From the NCBI GenBank assembly GCA_021108185.1, contig JAIORJ010000219.1:1-36107 (forward strand): a stretch of 36,107 nucleotides of DNA, given 5' to 3'. The position numbers and the translations under genes are program-made. A model generated the notes under the pieces. It searched no databases, had not been told where the DNA came from, and saw only the letters and a program-made list of their open reading frames with translations. Of the stretch, positions 23,516 through 32,493 are shown piece by piece. Within the stretch, counting starts at the first letter, position 1; each line of letters opens with the position of its first letter. Source of the stretch: Methanococcoides sp. GTDB taxonomy: Archaea > Halobacteriota > Methanosarcinia > Methanosarcinales > Methanosarcinaceae.

Positions 23516-26233
23516 ATTATACTCAACGACAAAAGTATTGATTGCGGCACAAATGGCGATGAGCATAGCATTTCTCTTGAAGAGTTTCTCAAAAAGTTTG
23601 ATGCTGGCATCGAGGGATTAACAACAAGTGGAGCCTTAGAAAGGCTGGAGATCTGTGGAAGGAATATTTTTGAGAATATAGGGAGAGAATCAATCCTTAA
23701 AAAGTATTTTAAGCAATTCAACAATTTTTTCTCGGTCCTGCTTATTGCAGGGGCTTTGCTTTCATATACATCAGAACTGCTGGACCCTGGAAAAGGCAAC
23801 TTGTACATCGCCATTGCGCTTTTTGGAGTTGTCATTCTCAATGCCACGTTCACCTTTATACAGGAATATCAGGCAGAACAGATAATGGCGAGTTTTCGCC
23901 AACTTATACCCCCTGTTGCCAAGGTCCTGAGGGATGGGGAAATAAAGGAAATATTGGCACCCGAACTGGTTGTCGGGGATGTCATATTCATTGAAGAAGG
24001 AGACAAGGTCCCTGCTGATGGCCGGCTCATTGAAGAGAATACTTTAAAGGTTGACAATTCGTCATTGACCGGTGAGGCTGAGCCACAGTTACGCTCCCTT
24101 GAATGTACCCACCCAAATGTACTCGAATGCAGGAACATGGTCTTCTCAGGAACGCTTGTATTGACAGGGAACGGAAAAGCTGTTGTTTATGGAACTGGGC
24201 ACAATACACAGATGGGAAAGCTTGCAACCCTGACGGAACAGACAACATCAGTTGAAACACCCCTTCGCAAAGAGCTCAATAATTTCATCAGGATCATCTC
24301 AATAATTGCAATATTTCTCGGGATATCATTCTTTACTATCGGTTTTGTGACACAGGACCTGTTCCTGTTGAATCTCATTTTTGCAATAGGTATCATAGTT
24401 GCCAATGTCCCCGAAGGATTGCTTCCAACTGTGACCCTGTCCCTAAGCCTGGCTTCAAAAAGAATGGCAAAGAGGAATGCACTTATCAAACGGCTCGAAT
24501 CTGTGGAAACCCTTGGATCGACCACGGTCATTTGTACGGATAAGACCGGAACACTGACCCAGAATAAGATGGCCATACATTCAATGACCTTGGGCTTTGA
24601 ACAAATTGATGTGAGCAACGGGGAAGTTCCACCGGACATTCTAATGAAAGTCGCAGTACTTTGCAATAATTCAAGGCTCGTTGAAGGACCTTCGAGATAT
24701 AAGGGAGACCCTACTGAAGGTGCTTTGTTGATGTACGCATCCAAGTTTACTGATATTGATCTGATGCGGGAAAATAATATTCGCTTGAAGGAATATTCTT
24801 TCGACTCCCTGAAAGAAAGAATGCAGGTAATTTACCATACTGATTCGGATGAACAGGAATCCTACCTGAAAGGCGCAACTGAAGTTGTTATTAAAATGTG
24901 CGACCATGTCCTGATGGACGGGGACGAAGTACCTATTACCGAAGATGACCGGAACGAGCTACTTGATATGCATTTGAAGATCGCAGGAAGAGGTGAACGT
25001 GTGCTTGCTCTTGCATATCGCAGGGCAGAAGAGGAGATCGAATACGACACAGGTTTTACATTTATCGGTTTTGCCGGTGCGGTCGATCCTCACAGACCTG
25101 AGGTCAAAGATGCTATTCACAGATGTCATCGGGCCGGAATAAAGGTAGTGATGATAACAGGAGATCATCCGGTAACTGCCCTTTCCATTGCAAAGAACGT
25201 TGGTTTTAGTAGCAATGGCCATGAGCCAGTGATGATCACAGGTGCTGAGCTGGACAAATTATCAATTGATGAACTTTCAAAAAAACTGAAGGCTCCGTAT
25301 ATTATATTCGCACGAACATCCCCGGTTCAGAAATTGAAGATAGTACAGGCGTTTCAGTCAAGGGGAGAGATAGTGACCATGACCGGAGATGGTGTAAACG
25401 ATGCTCCTGCAATAAAGAACGCAGACATGGGTGTCGCCATGGGAAGCGGTACGGATGTTGCAAGAGAATCTGCTGACATGATACTTCTTGATGATAATTT
25501 CGCCACTATCGTCAATGCAGTTGAAGAAGGAAGAACCGTCTTCGATAATATCAAGAAGTTCATTGCCTACATCCTTACAAGCAATATTCCGGAAATACTG
25601 CCATTCATTGCATTTGTCCTCTTTTCGATACCCCTGCCCATGAACGTGCAGTTGATCCTTGCCATCGACCTTGGTACAGATATACTTCCGGCACTGGCAC
25701 TGGCTGTTGAGAAGGGGGAAGGGGACATAATGAAGCGTCCCCCCCGCTCAAAATATGAAAGGCTCCTGACACCACAGATACTTTTGACATCCTATGGAAT
25801 GAAAGGACCCATCGAAGCCCTGGCAGGCTTTACATGTTATTTTGCAGTACTTCTGGATGGAGGCTGGACCTGGGGACAGGCCTTGCTAAGCAATGATCTT
25901 CTCTACAGACAGGCCATTATGGCATTTTTTGCTGCGGTCATAATATGCCAGATAGCAAATTTGCTCGTATCCCGTACAAGAATTGAGTCTGCATTATCCA
26001 GGAATATGTTCACGAATAAAATGATACTGCTGGCGGTAGTGAGCGAATTAGTGATACTTTCCATGATCATGTTCAACCCATTTGCGAACACGATCTTTGG
26101 AACAGCACCGGTCCCAATGGAATATCTTGTACTTGCAATGCCTTTTGCAATATTGCTGTTCGTGCAGGATGAGATAAGGAAATATTACATCAGAAAAGGA
26201 TCGTTGCTTGCAAAGACTTTCCTGAAGTGGTGA
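23516..26233 (+). CDS. PIIC-type (Na,K-ATPase alpha-like) cation P-type ATPase, non-canonical start
   Basis: Predicted ATP-driven cation pump, about 905 aa. From the N-terminus: a cation-ATPase N domain (EEFLKKFDAGIEGLTTSGA), A-domain SSLTGEAEPQ (usually TGES), M4 VANVPEGLLPTVTLSLS, phosphorylation loop CTDKTGTLTQNKM, nucleotide-domain KGDPTEGALL, hinge MTGDGVNDAPA, M5 AYILTSNIPEILPF and M6 IDLGTDILPALALAVEKGEG. The M4-M6 segments match animal Na,K- and H,K-ATPases much better than SERCA-type pumps, so Na or K transport is likely. The frame is open from 23501, but the first ATG, GTG or TTG in frame is TTG at 23756, inside M1. A GGGGGT site at 23507-23512 points to ATT (23516) or ATA (23519) as the start. 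A frameshift or sequence error near the start is the alternative. Confidence 0.9.
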   Translation: MILNDKSIDCGTNGDEHSISLEEFLKKFDAGIEGLTTSGALERLEICGRNIFENIGRESILKKYFKQFNNFFSVLLIAGALLSYTSELLDPGKGNLYIAIALFGVVILNATFTFIQEYQAEQIMASFRQLIPPVAKVLRDGEIKEILAPELVVGDVIFIEEGDKVPADGRLIEENTLKVDNSSLTGEAEPQLRSLECTHPNVLECRNMVFSGTLVLTGNGKAVVYGTGHNTQMGKLATLTEQTTSVETPLRKELNNFIRIISIIAIFLGISFFTIGFVTQDLFLLNLIFAIGIIVANVPEGLLPTVTLSLSLASKRMAKRNALIKRLESVETLGSTTVICTDKTGTLTQNKMAIHSMTLGFEQIDVSNGEVPPDILMKVAVLCNNSRLVEGPSRYKGDPTEGALLMYASKFTDIDLMRENNIRLKEYSFDSLKERMQVIYHTDSDEQESYLKGATEVVIKMCDHVLMDGDEVPITEDDRNELLDMHLKIAGRGERVLALAYRRAEEEIEYDTGFTFIGFAGAVDPHRPEVKDAIHRCHRAGIKVVMITGDHPVTALSIAKNVGFSSNGHEPVMITGAELDKLSIDELSKKLKAPYIIFARTSPVQKLKIVQAFQSRGEIVTMTGDGVNDAPAIKNADMGVAMGSGTDVARESADMILLDDNFATIVNAVEEGRTVFDNIKKFIAYILTSNIPEILPFIAFVLFSIPLPMNVQLILAIDLGTDILPALALAVEKGEGDIMKRPPRSKYERLLTPQILLTSYGMKGPIEALAGFTCYFAVLLDGGWTWGQALLSNDLLYRQAIMAFFAAVIICQIANLLVSRTRIESALSRNMFTNKMILLAVVSELVILSMIMFNPFANTIFGTAPVPMEYLVLAMPFAILLFVQDEIRKYYIRKGSLLAKTFLKW

Positions 26234-26247
26234 TCATGTCAAACTAT

Positions 26248-26287
26248 ACTGTTAATTAGTTAGTTAGTTAGTTAACCAAATAACAGT
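26248..26287. terminator. TTAG tandem repeat inside a 7-bp dyad between convergent genes
   Basis: ACTGTTA (26248-26254) and TAACAGT (26281-26287) flank a short tandem run of four TTAG units. It lies between the converging ATPase and exchanger genes, so it may help end both transcripts. Confidence 0.35.
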
Positions 26288-26312
26288 TGAGAAGTTAATT
26301 GGAGGGGAATGC

Positions 26313-27359
26313 TCAGATAGCTAACCCGAAACTGAACAACAGTATCAGGAAGATCAAATAAATCAATATCAATACCATTCCTTCTATTCTCCTGATCTCC
26401 CAGTGAGTGTGGATGAACCATAACAAAACAACACTGATCATGATCATGAACGGGATCGTGAACATGATGCTTAGTCCTGTTATTTCAAGAGGGAACACGA
26501 ATGCAGAGATTCCCACTACCAGGAGGATATTCGTTATGTTGGAACCGATGACATTCCCAATTGCAATGCTCCCATAGCCTTTGCGTGCAGCAGATATTGT
26601 CACCATTAGTTCGGGAAGGGATGTACCGACTGCAACCAGTGTGATACCGATGAAAGTGTCAGGGACCTGAAAGAGCTGTGCAAAGAATATTGCTTGCTCA
26701 ACAAAGTATTTCGCACCCAACATCACTGCAATTCCACTAAAGGCAAGGATAAGGAGATCTTTGTAGAGATCACTATGTTCCTTATTATTTTCTTGTTCTT
26801 CACCGGAGTTGTGATTATTGATCCCTGTTCGTATACGCTGGTTCATGGTCTTTACATATTTGAATTTGACGAAATAAGTTATAAACTCCTTAAAGTAGAA
26901 TTTACCTTCGTATTTTGACGTCTCTTCGAACAAAAAGAAAATATAAGCTACATAGAGAAGGATAAGAATGGATGCTTCAGTTCTTGAGAGTTGCAGATCA
27001 AATGCAAGAACTAAGAAGAGAATGAAAGCAAAAAGCATGATGTAGCCATCCCTTTGTATCATCTGTGAATGGGTCTTCACCTCCGAGATGATCGCAGCAC
27101 ATCCAACTATAAGAGCTATGTTTGCAATATTTGAACCTACAACATTACCGATCACGATCCCACTTGAATGGGAAAGTGACGCAGCTATAGAAGAAGCAAG
27201 TTCAGGTATCGAAGTCCCAATAGCTACCAGTGTCAAGCCAATGATGAACTCTGAAACTCCGAGTTTTTTTGCAATGGAAGATGCTGAACTGACAAAAACG
27301 TCCGAGCCCTTGACCAGGAGTATAAGACCGATAAGCAGGATAACGACGTTCGATAGCAT
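26313..27359 (-). CDS. CaCA-family cation/Ca2+ antiporter (YrbG-like)
   Basis: Predicted integral membrane antiporter of 348 aa, about 10 helices. The two inverted alpha-repeats are clear: GTSIPELASSIAAS followed by GNVVGSNIANIALIVG near 48-87, and GTSLPELMVTISAA followed by GNVIGSNITNILLVVG near 243-283. The paired Glu residues in the GTSxPE motifs bind the cation in this family. A charged cytoplasmic loop (NHNSGEEQENNKEHSDL) separates the halves. It exchanges Ca2+ or a similar cation for Na+ or H+. It faces the PIIC ATPase, so the region may act in Na/Ca balance. The ATG at 27359 has no strong ribosome site. Confidence 0.92.
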   Translation of the reverse strand: MLSNVVILLIGLILLVKGSDVFVSSASSIAKKLGVSEFIIGLTLVAIGTSIPELASSIAASLSHSSGIVIGNVVGSNIANIALIVGCAAIISEVKTHSQMIQRDGYIMLFAFILFLVLAFDLQLSRTEASILILLYVAYIFFLFEETSKYEGKFYFKEFITYFVKFKYVKTMNQRIRTGINNHNSGEEQENNKEHSDLYKDLLILAFSGIAVMLGAKYFVEQAIFFAQLFQVPDTFIGITLVAVGTSLPELMVTISAARKGYGSIAIGNVIGSNITNILLVVGISAFVFPLEITGLSIMFTIPFMIMISVVLLWFIHTHWEIRRIEGMVLILIYLIFLILLFSFGLAI

Positions 27360-27448
27360 TAATTGTTACTTGAAAGTATTCCTATTTATTGTTGCGTATG
27401 ATAATCTTAAATAATAAGATTTTGATGCTATAATAGCCTATACGTATA

Positions 27449-27456
27449 TTTATATG
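27449..27456 (+). promoter_or_regulatory. TATA box upstream of ribH
   Basis: TTTATATG lies about 57 bases before the ribH start, placing transcription start near 27480 with a short leader. It is a good archaeal TATA match. Confidence 0.5.
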
Positions 27457-27512
27457 CAAGATTGATGTTTAATAAATGAGAGAATTTAGTCATTGTAAAG
27501 GAGTTTAATGCT

Positions 27513-27929
27513 TTGAGTGATAGTGAAACTATTAGATTGGGATTTGTAGTAGCTGAATTTAACAGAGACCTGACTTACCAGATGGAACTGATGGGAATTG
27601 AACATGCAAAGTTCCTTGGTGCAGAAGTTACAGAAACTATCCTTGTTCCTGGCGTTTATGATATGCCTCTTGCTATCAAGAAGCTTTGTTTGAAGGATGA
27701 TATTGACGCTGTGATAACCATTGGGATCGTTATCGAAGGTGCCACCAAACATGATGAGATAGTCGTACAGCAGGCAGCAAGGAAGATAATAGACCTTTCA
27801 CTTGAATATGACAAGCCGGTGACCCTTGGAATAGCAGGCCCGGGAATGACACGTATGGAAGCACATCAGCGTGTGGACTATGCCAAGCGTGCCGTTGAAG
27901 CTGCGGTGAAACTGGTCCAGCGTCTGTGA
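27513..27929 (+). CDS. ribH: 6,7-dimethyl-8-ribityllumazine synthase
   Basis: Catalyses the penultimate riboflavin step, joining 5-amino-6-ribitylaminouracil with dihydroxybutanone phosphate. At 138 aa it has the short archaeal length. Motifs: [14 protein letters not shown] near 10-23 binds the ring, [14 protein letters not shown] near 45-58 is the substrate loop, and [16 protein letters not shown] near 69-84 includes the catalytic His region. The start is TTG with GGAG 9 bases upstream; no in-frame ATG lies nearby. It is followed after 50 bases by the aminotransferase gene on the same strand. The flavin gene ribL lies 1.2 kb further on the other strand. Confidence 0.95.
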   Translation: MSDSETIRLGFVVAEFNRDLTYQMELMGIEHAKFLGAEVTETILVPGVYDMPLAIKKLCLKDDIDAVITIGIVIEGATKHDEIVVQQAARKIIDLSLEYDKPVTLGIAGPGMTRMEAHQRVDYAKRAVEAAVKLVQRL

Positions 27930-27979
27930 TATTAGAGTTATCCTTGAATTAAAAACGAATCTTTAAAGAGTGATCTGAA

Positions 27980-29122
27980 ATGCCATCCTCCAGACTTGAA
28001 CGTGTTGAAGAATCGGCAACGATTAAAATCGCCAATGCTGCAAACAAGATGAAAAGCGAAGGTATCGACATCATCAGCTTTAGCCTCGGCGAGCCTGATT
28101 TCAACACACCTGACCACATCTGTAAAGCAGCAGCAGATGCCATGTACCGCGGTGAAACCCATTACGCACCTTCCACAGGGATACCTGAACTGAGGGAAGC
28201 CATCGCAAACAAGTTGCAGACAGAGAACAAACTGGAAGTGACTTCCGATGACGTGCTCGTCACCCCTGGTGCAAAACAAGCTATCTTCGAGATCATGATG
28301 TCAGTTCTCGATGATAACGATGAAGCTATCCTTCCGGACCCGTCATGGGTATCCTACAGCCCCTGCATCAAATTCGCAGGTGCAAACCCCGTCTGGGCAC
28401 CAACCGATCCAGAGAACGGTTTCATGCCATACGGAATCGAGGAGCTCATCACTAACAAGACAAAGCTCATTGTAGTGAACTCACCATGCAATCCGACAGG
28501 TGGAGTATTTGACAAGGAAAAGCTCAAGACCATTGCAGACCTTGCCATCGACCACGACCTTCTGGTGCTGTCAGATGAGATATATGAGAAGATCATCTAC
28601 GACAAAAAGCATATCAGTATGGGTTCACTTGACGGCATGCATGAACGTACCATAACAGTCAACGGATTTTCAAAAGCATACGCAATGACAGGCTGGAGAC
28701 TTGGTTACGTAACAGCAATACCTGAGCTCATGAAAGGTTTCAAGAAGATACACTCACACTCCGTAAGCAGTGCGACCACTTTCGCACAGTTCGGTGGTGT
28801 AGCTGCCCTTGAAGGTCCACAGGAACCCGTCAACGACATGATCAAAGAGTTCAAAGCAAGACGTGATCTCCTCATCGATGGACTGAACGCCATTGGCATC
28901 AAATGCAAAAGACCGGACGGAGCTTTCTATGCATTTGCCGATGTCAGTGAATTTGGCAACGGCGATATAGTAGCTGAAAAACTGCTTAAGGAAGCACACG
29001 TAGCCGTAACACCTGGCTCAGCATTCGGAGTCAGTGGAAAGGATTTCGTAAGAATATCCTACGCAACATCACAGGAAAGGATAAAACAGGCACTTCAGAG
29101 GATAGAGGAAACACTCCTCTGA
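27980..29122 (+). CDS. PLP-dependent class I/II aminotransferase (aspartate aminotransferase-like)
   Basis: Predicted cytoplasmic aminotransferase of 380 aa. SLGEPDFNTP near 35-44 and NSPCNPTGG near 167-175 are fold type I motifs, SDEIY (Asp199) holds the PLP ring nitrogen, and GFSKAYAMTGWRLGY carries the Schiff-base Lys232. VRISYATS near the C-terminus holds the carboxylate-binding Arg. The closest familiar group is archaeal AspC-like enzymes acting on aspartate, with aromatic or alanine donors possible. The ATG has a GTGATCT ribosome site. It may share a transcript with ribH and is convergent with ribL. Confidence 0.93.
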   Translation: MPSSRLERVEESATIKIANAANKMKSEGIDIISFSLGEPDFNTPDHICKAAADAMYRGETHYAPSTGIPELREAIANKLQTENKLEVTSDDVLVTPGAKQAIFEIMMSVLDDNDEAILPDPSWVSYSPCIKFAGANPVWAPTDPENGFMPYGIEELITNKTKLIVVNSPCNPTGGVFDKEKLKTIADLAIDHDLLVLSDEIYEKIIYDKKHISMGSLDGMHERTITVNGFSKAYAMTGWRLGYVTAIPELMKGFKKIHSHSVSSATTFAQFGGVAALEGPQEPVNDMIKEFKARRDLLIDGLNAIGIKCKRPDGAFYAFADVSEFGNGDIVAEKLLKEAHVAVTPGSAFGVSGKDFVRISYATSQERIKQALQRIEETLL

Positions 29123-29170
29123 TCTCACATATTTTTTCTGCCTTTTTTCCAGACATTTTTGAGAGAACTT

Positions 29171-29602
29171 TCATTCCTCATTCTGTCCGTACCTTTCAAG
29201 TACCCTTTTAATAATTCTTCCACTACTACAAAGTTCACATTTCATCGCATCATCGACACGTACTACCTTTGCTTTAAAACCCCTCTCACCCAGACTTTTT
29301 TCAAGCTCACCGGTATCGAAGAACTGGTCATGCCCCAGAACGATGATATCAGGGTCTATCTCTTTTAAAGGCTCAAAGATATCACTCTCACTTCCAAGAA
29401 GTGCCTTGTCCACGACCCCGAAAGCACTTATCATCTCAAGTCGCTGTCCTTCAGGAACAATAGGTCGTGCCTTGTGCTTTATCATAGAATCCCTTGCAAC
29501 AAGGACATAAAGCTCATCGCCTAAACTACGTGCCTGTGTCAAGAAAAAAACATGTCCCGGATGCAGAAGATCAAAAGTTCCCGTAGCAAGTACTCGTGTC
29601 AA
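29171..29602 (-). CDS. ribL: Archaeal FAD synthetase (RibL, cytidylyltransferase-like)
   Basis: Predicted to adenylate FMN to FAD; 143 aa. ATGTFDLLHPGHVFFL at 6-21 contains the HXGH nucleotide-binding motif, DSMIKHKARPIVPEGQR near 38-54 carries the second nucleotide-side motif, and KCELCSSGRIIKRV near 122-135 contains the C-terminal cysteines and the SS/GxI block of the archaeal RibL family (Methanocaldococcus MJ1179 type). Glycerol-3-phosphate cytidylyltransferase is the related alternative, but the cysteine pair and archaeal setting favour RibL. It is convergent with the aminotransferase gene. Confidence 0.9.
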   Translation of the reverse strand: MTRVLATGTFDLLHPGHVFFLTQARSLGDELYVLVARDSMIKHKARPIVPEGQRLEMISAFGVVDKALLGSESDIFEPLKEIDPDIIVLGHDQFFDTGELEKSLGERGFKAKVVRVDDAMKCELCSSGRIIKRVLERYGQNEE

Positions 29603-29686
29603 GAAATATCACCATAGTTACAGATAGCTTAATTTTGCTTTAATCATTGACAATATCCTTAATAACAGTATGTAAAAGAAAAATGC

Positions 29687-30496
29687 TCAATTGAGCTTTT
29701 CATGATGACCTTCAAGAATTTCATCCCTGAAACCACGATAGCATCTCTCCACAAGGTCAAGGGTACCTTCGATGTTCAGAATATCGAACTCAAAGATATC
29801 GGCAAATTCCTTGACGATATTATCAAACTCCTTTTCGTAATGAAGCCCGGTATTCAATTTTGCAACTTTCTTGTAGCCAATGGAATCGAACACCCATTTC
29901 GAGGTTTCAACATCTGTCGGGTCTTTACCAAACCCTCCGGCAACGAGCATATCCCCCCAATTGGCTGCCCACATCGGAGTAAGGAAGAACGTACCTACAC
30001 CCTTGAAACTTTTAAGGTGGTCAAGATATGCATCCCTGCCACCAAGTACAGCTCCAATACAATCATCAACGATCTCGCCATTCTCTTCCTTGAGGATACA
30101 GATCCTGCAATTAAGGTCACTAAGCTCTTCCTCTACCTTGCCAAGAACATTTCCACAAAGCCCGTAGAACAACAGGACACCATCAGAAAAGACCGCCATT
30201 TCTTCAACTGCCTTGTAGACCTCGGACTTAAGGTTTTGAGGGATAGCATGCAGAGCGAACTCAAGGATATTGATGATAAAACAGTATTTGCCAGCACAAT
30301 TGCCCTTGTAAGCAGAGTTCAGGGATGTTGCAGGAACAAGTTTGTAGGAAATTCCGACATCATCAAGCTTTTCCACCAGACGGGAACAATCCTTGTTCTC
30401 CACCACAATAAGCTCATCTATCAGCGGATCGTTCTCCACCAGATGGACTATCTCATCCTCGAACATCCGGCATCCAATAAGACTCATTACAGGCAT
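29687..30496 (-). CDS. DUF1638 protein
   Basis: Protein of 269 aa from the chosen start, cytoplasmic, no known activity. SLIGCRMFEDEIVHLVENDP near the N-terminus, LLFYGLCGNVLG near 110-121 and FFLTPMWAANWGDM near 170-183 are recognisable features of the DUF1638 family. That family is common in methylotrophic methanogens, often near methyltransferase and corrinoid-protein genes. No such gene is visible here. The ATG at 30496 (MPVMSLIG) was chosen because GAGG lies 9 bases upstream; an ATG five codons earlier lacks a ribosome site. Confidence 0.85.
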   Translation of the reverse strand: MPVMSLIGCRMFEDEIVHLVENDPLIDELIVVENKDCSRLVEKLDDVGISYKLVPATSLNSAYKGNCAGKYCFIINILEFALHAIPQNLKSEVYKAVEEMAVFSDGVLLFYGLCGNVLGKVEEELSDLNCRICILKEENGEIVDDCIGAVLGGRDAYLDHLKSFKGVGTFFLTPMWAANWGDMLVAGGFGKDPTDVETSKWVFDSIGYKKVAKLNTGLHYEKEFDNIVKEFADIFEFDILNIEGTLDLVERCYRGFRDEILEGHHEKLN

Positions 30497-30583
30497 CTGT
30501 TCATTCCTCATACAATAGCTGGATAATGTTGATTATCGGAACTATGTGAACTGCCACCCATTGAAATAAGTGACTTCTTGTTT

Positions 30584-30720
30584 CATTGATTACCTACTGG
30601 AATCTCCACGAGCTTGAAATGGGGCAGTCCCTGCCCTACTATGTCTTCGTTCCTATCTCGATTCGGCTTTACATGTTTCGAGCAAGAGCGACACTTTATC
30701 CACGACCTTATTCGCCTGTA
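30584..30720 (-). pseudogene. C-terminal remnant resembling IS200/IS605-type tnpB
   Basis: On the minus strand a frame reads KCRSCSKHVKPNRDRNEDIV and then GQGLPHFKLVEIPVGNQ to TGA at 30584-30586. The tail resembles the variable end of TnpB proteins in methanogens, but the zinc-ribbon and RuvC parts are absent, so only a fragment is left. The rest of 30497-30897 holds no intact gene; an 18-base palindrome lies at 30786-30803. Confidence 0.4.
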
Positions 30721-30785
30721 GGTGGACATATATTTCCATTGATTGCTTGGTTCTCACAACCAGTGACTAATGGGACATATGAACT

Positions 30786-30803
30786 AATGGTATATATACC
30801 ATT
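30786..30803. repeat. 18-bp perfect palindrome
   Basis: AATGGTATATATACCATT is its own reverse complement. It lies beside the TnpB-like fragment, so it could be a hairpin from a transposon end, or an operator or terminator for the neighbouring genes. Confidence 0.5.
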
Positions 30804-30852
30804 TTAGGATGAATAAGGGTGCCTATCATTTGAAAAAGGTACAAAAGAAAGA

Positions 30853-30869
30853 GGCAGCCAAATGCTGCC
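30853..30869 (-). terminator. Hairpin terminator of the symporter gene
   Basis: GGCAGC (30853-30858) pairs with GCTGCC (30864-30869). On the minus strand it is followed by TCTTTCTTTT, as expected for an intrinsic terminator about 30 bases after the symporter stop. Confidence 0.55.
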
Positions 30870-30897
30870 CAAAATCGTATATTTCAATGAACTGAGA

Positions 30898-32490
30898 TCA
30901 GAATTTCTTACCATAACACGCATCAAGGTGTTCCTTTGATGGCTGTTTTGTCAAAAGACTGACACTCACTGCAGCTACCATTGCAAGAGGAACGGCAATA
31001 AGAATTGGGTCAACGACTGTCCAGGTACCTGTAAGTAAAGTATCGGTTCCAAAAAGAGCCTTGCAGATGCCAAGAGGTGCTGCTTCCTTTACATGCACGA
31101 ATGCCAGCCAGAACAGGCTGCTGAAAGTGCCTATGATCAAACTCGCAATTGCGCCTTCTTTTGTCATTCTCTTCCAGAACAATGCACCAATATACATCGG
31201 AAGGAAAGCTGCTGCACAAAGTCCGAAGAAGATAGCGGTTGCCCTTGCAATTATGCTGATAGGTAGAATGTATGCAAGTATGACACTGAATATAATGGTC
31301 ACAATGATACCTAATTTGGTAACAGTAATAGTATTACCTGCATTCCCTTTCATGAGGAACTCACGGTAAAAATCATGTCCTATAGCTGTTCCCATTGTGT
31401 GAAATTGTGAGCTTAATGTGGACATCGCCGCTGCAAGTAAAGTTATCATGAAAAAGATAACGAACAATTCAGGCATTGCACTGTTAATGTATTCAGGCAT
31501 GATAACGTCCAGATTCCCTTTTGCAACATCGATGGAGATCATTTCCACCGTATTGAAGAAATGGACATTTGAAAGACCACCTACAATGTATGCTACGCCT
31601 GCCATCATAAGAATGAACGGACCGCCTGCGAAAACTGCTCTATTAAGAGATTTCTTACTATCGACTGTCATGAACCTGACAGCAAGTTGTGGCTGTGCCA
31701 ATACACCAATGCCAACACCAAGAATGATGGTTGAAACCATTGTCCACCAGATTGGAGAACCAAATGCAGGCATTGCAGTCCAGCCCTGATGACCACCTGC
31801 TGCAAGAGATTCAGGAACCATTGGAGCAAGGTTCGTAAGTGCCTGATGAGCTTCTACGACACCACCGAGCTTAGCATAGGTCAGTACCAGAAGAATTGCC
31901 ATCCCAACAAGCATCAAAGTTCCCTGAAGTGCATCTGTGTACATGACAGCAAGCAGGCCACCTGTAATAACATAAGCTGCTACGATTACTATCAGGATAA
32001 GTACTGCAATATTGTAATCTATTGAAAGTGCGGTTTCCATGAACCTTGCACCACCAATAAGGACGATACCTGCATAGAGAGGCATAAAAAGGGCAATGAG
32101 AGCACCGGAATAACCTTGAATGAAACGAGACTGGAAACGCCTTCCGAGAAGTTCAGGGAAAGTTACAGCACCAAGGTTCAAACCTATCCTTCTGGTCCTT
32201 GCACCAAATACCACGAACGCTATAAAGATACCCACAAAGATATTCATGAACACAAGCCAGAGAGTTCCAAGACCAAGTGTTCCCGTCACTCCTCCAAAAC
32301 CGATGATAGCCGCTGTACTGATGAAAGCAGCACCATAAGAAAGAGCAAGGATATAAGGATTTACTTTCCGTCCGGCAAGCATGTAGTCATCTACATCCTT
32401 CGTCCTTTTGTAAGCCAACCAGCCACAATAGAAGACTGCGAGAAGATATACAAGAATGAAGATACCGAGCGTTGAAGTATTTACCGCCAT
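30898..32490 (-). CDS. Sodium:solute symporter (SSS family)
   Basis: Predicted Na+-driven transporter in the membrane, 530 aa with about 13 helices. DVDDYMLAGRKVNPYILALS near 33-52 and GAAFISTAAIIGFGG near 54-68 match the SSS (PutP/PanF/ActP) N-terminal signature; YVITGGLLAVMYTDALQG near 170-187 is the classic family motif (GGLxAVxxTDxxQ). AAAMSTLSSQFHTMGTAI in the second half marks the Na+ site. Substrate could be acetate, pantothenate, proline or another small organic; it cannot be told by eye. A 39-aa accessory peptide gene lies 3 bases upstream, so both should be one transcript. Confidence 0.92.
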   Translation of the reverse strand: MAVNTSTLGIFILVYLLAVFYCGWLAYKRTKDVDDYMLAGRKVNPYILALSYGAAFISTAAIIGFGGVTGTLGLGTLWLVFMNIFVGIFIAFVVFGARTRRIGLNLGAVTFPELLGRRFQSRFIQGYSGALIALFMPLYAGIVLIGGARFMETALSIDYNIAVLILIVIVAAYVITGGLLAVMYTDALQGTLMLVGMAILLVLTYAKLGGVVEAHQALTNLAPMVPESLAAGGHQGWTAMPAFGSPIWWTMVSTIILGVGIGVLAQPQLAVRFMTVDSKKSLNRAVFAGGPFILMMAGVAYIVGGLSNVHFFNTVEMISIDVAKGNLDVIMPEYINSAMPELFVIFFMITLLAAAMSTLSSQFHTMGTAIGHDFYREFLMKGNAGNTITVTKLGIIVTIIFSVILAYILPISIIARATAIFFGLCAAAFLPMYIGALFWKRMTKEGAIASLIIGTFSSLFWLAFVHVKEAAPLGICKALFGTDTLLTGTWTVVDPILIAVPLAMVAAVSVSLLTKQPSKEHLDACYGKKF

Positions 32491-32493
32491 TTA

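Noticed and set aside
23756-26233. TTG at 23756 as the true start of the P-type ATPase
   Set aside because: It would remove the conserved N-terminal domain and part of the first membrane helix, although family-like sequence continues upstream to about 23516.
29702-30526. A 274-codon plus-strand ORF lying exactly antisense to the DUF1638 gene
   Set aside because: It has no ribosome site or recognisable motif, and the opposite strand encodes a recognisable family; it is a mirror of that gene's codon pattern.
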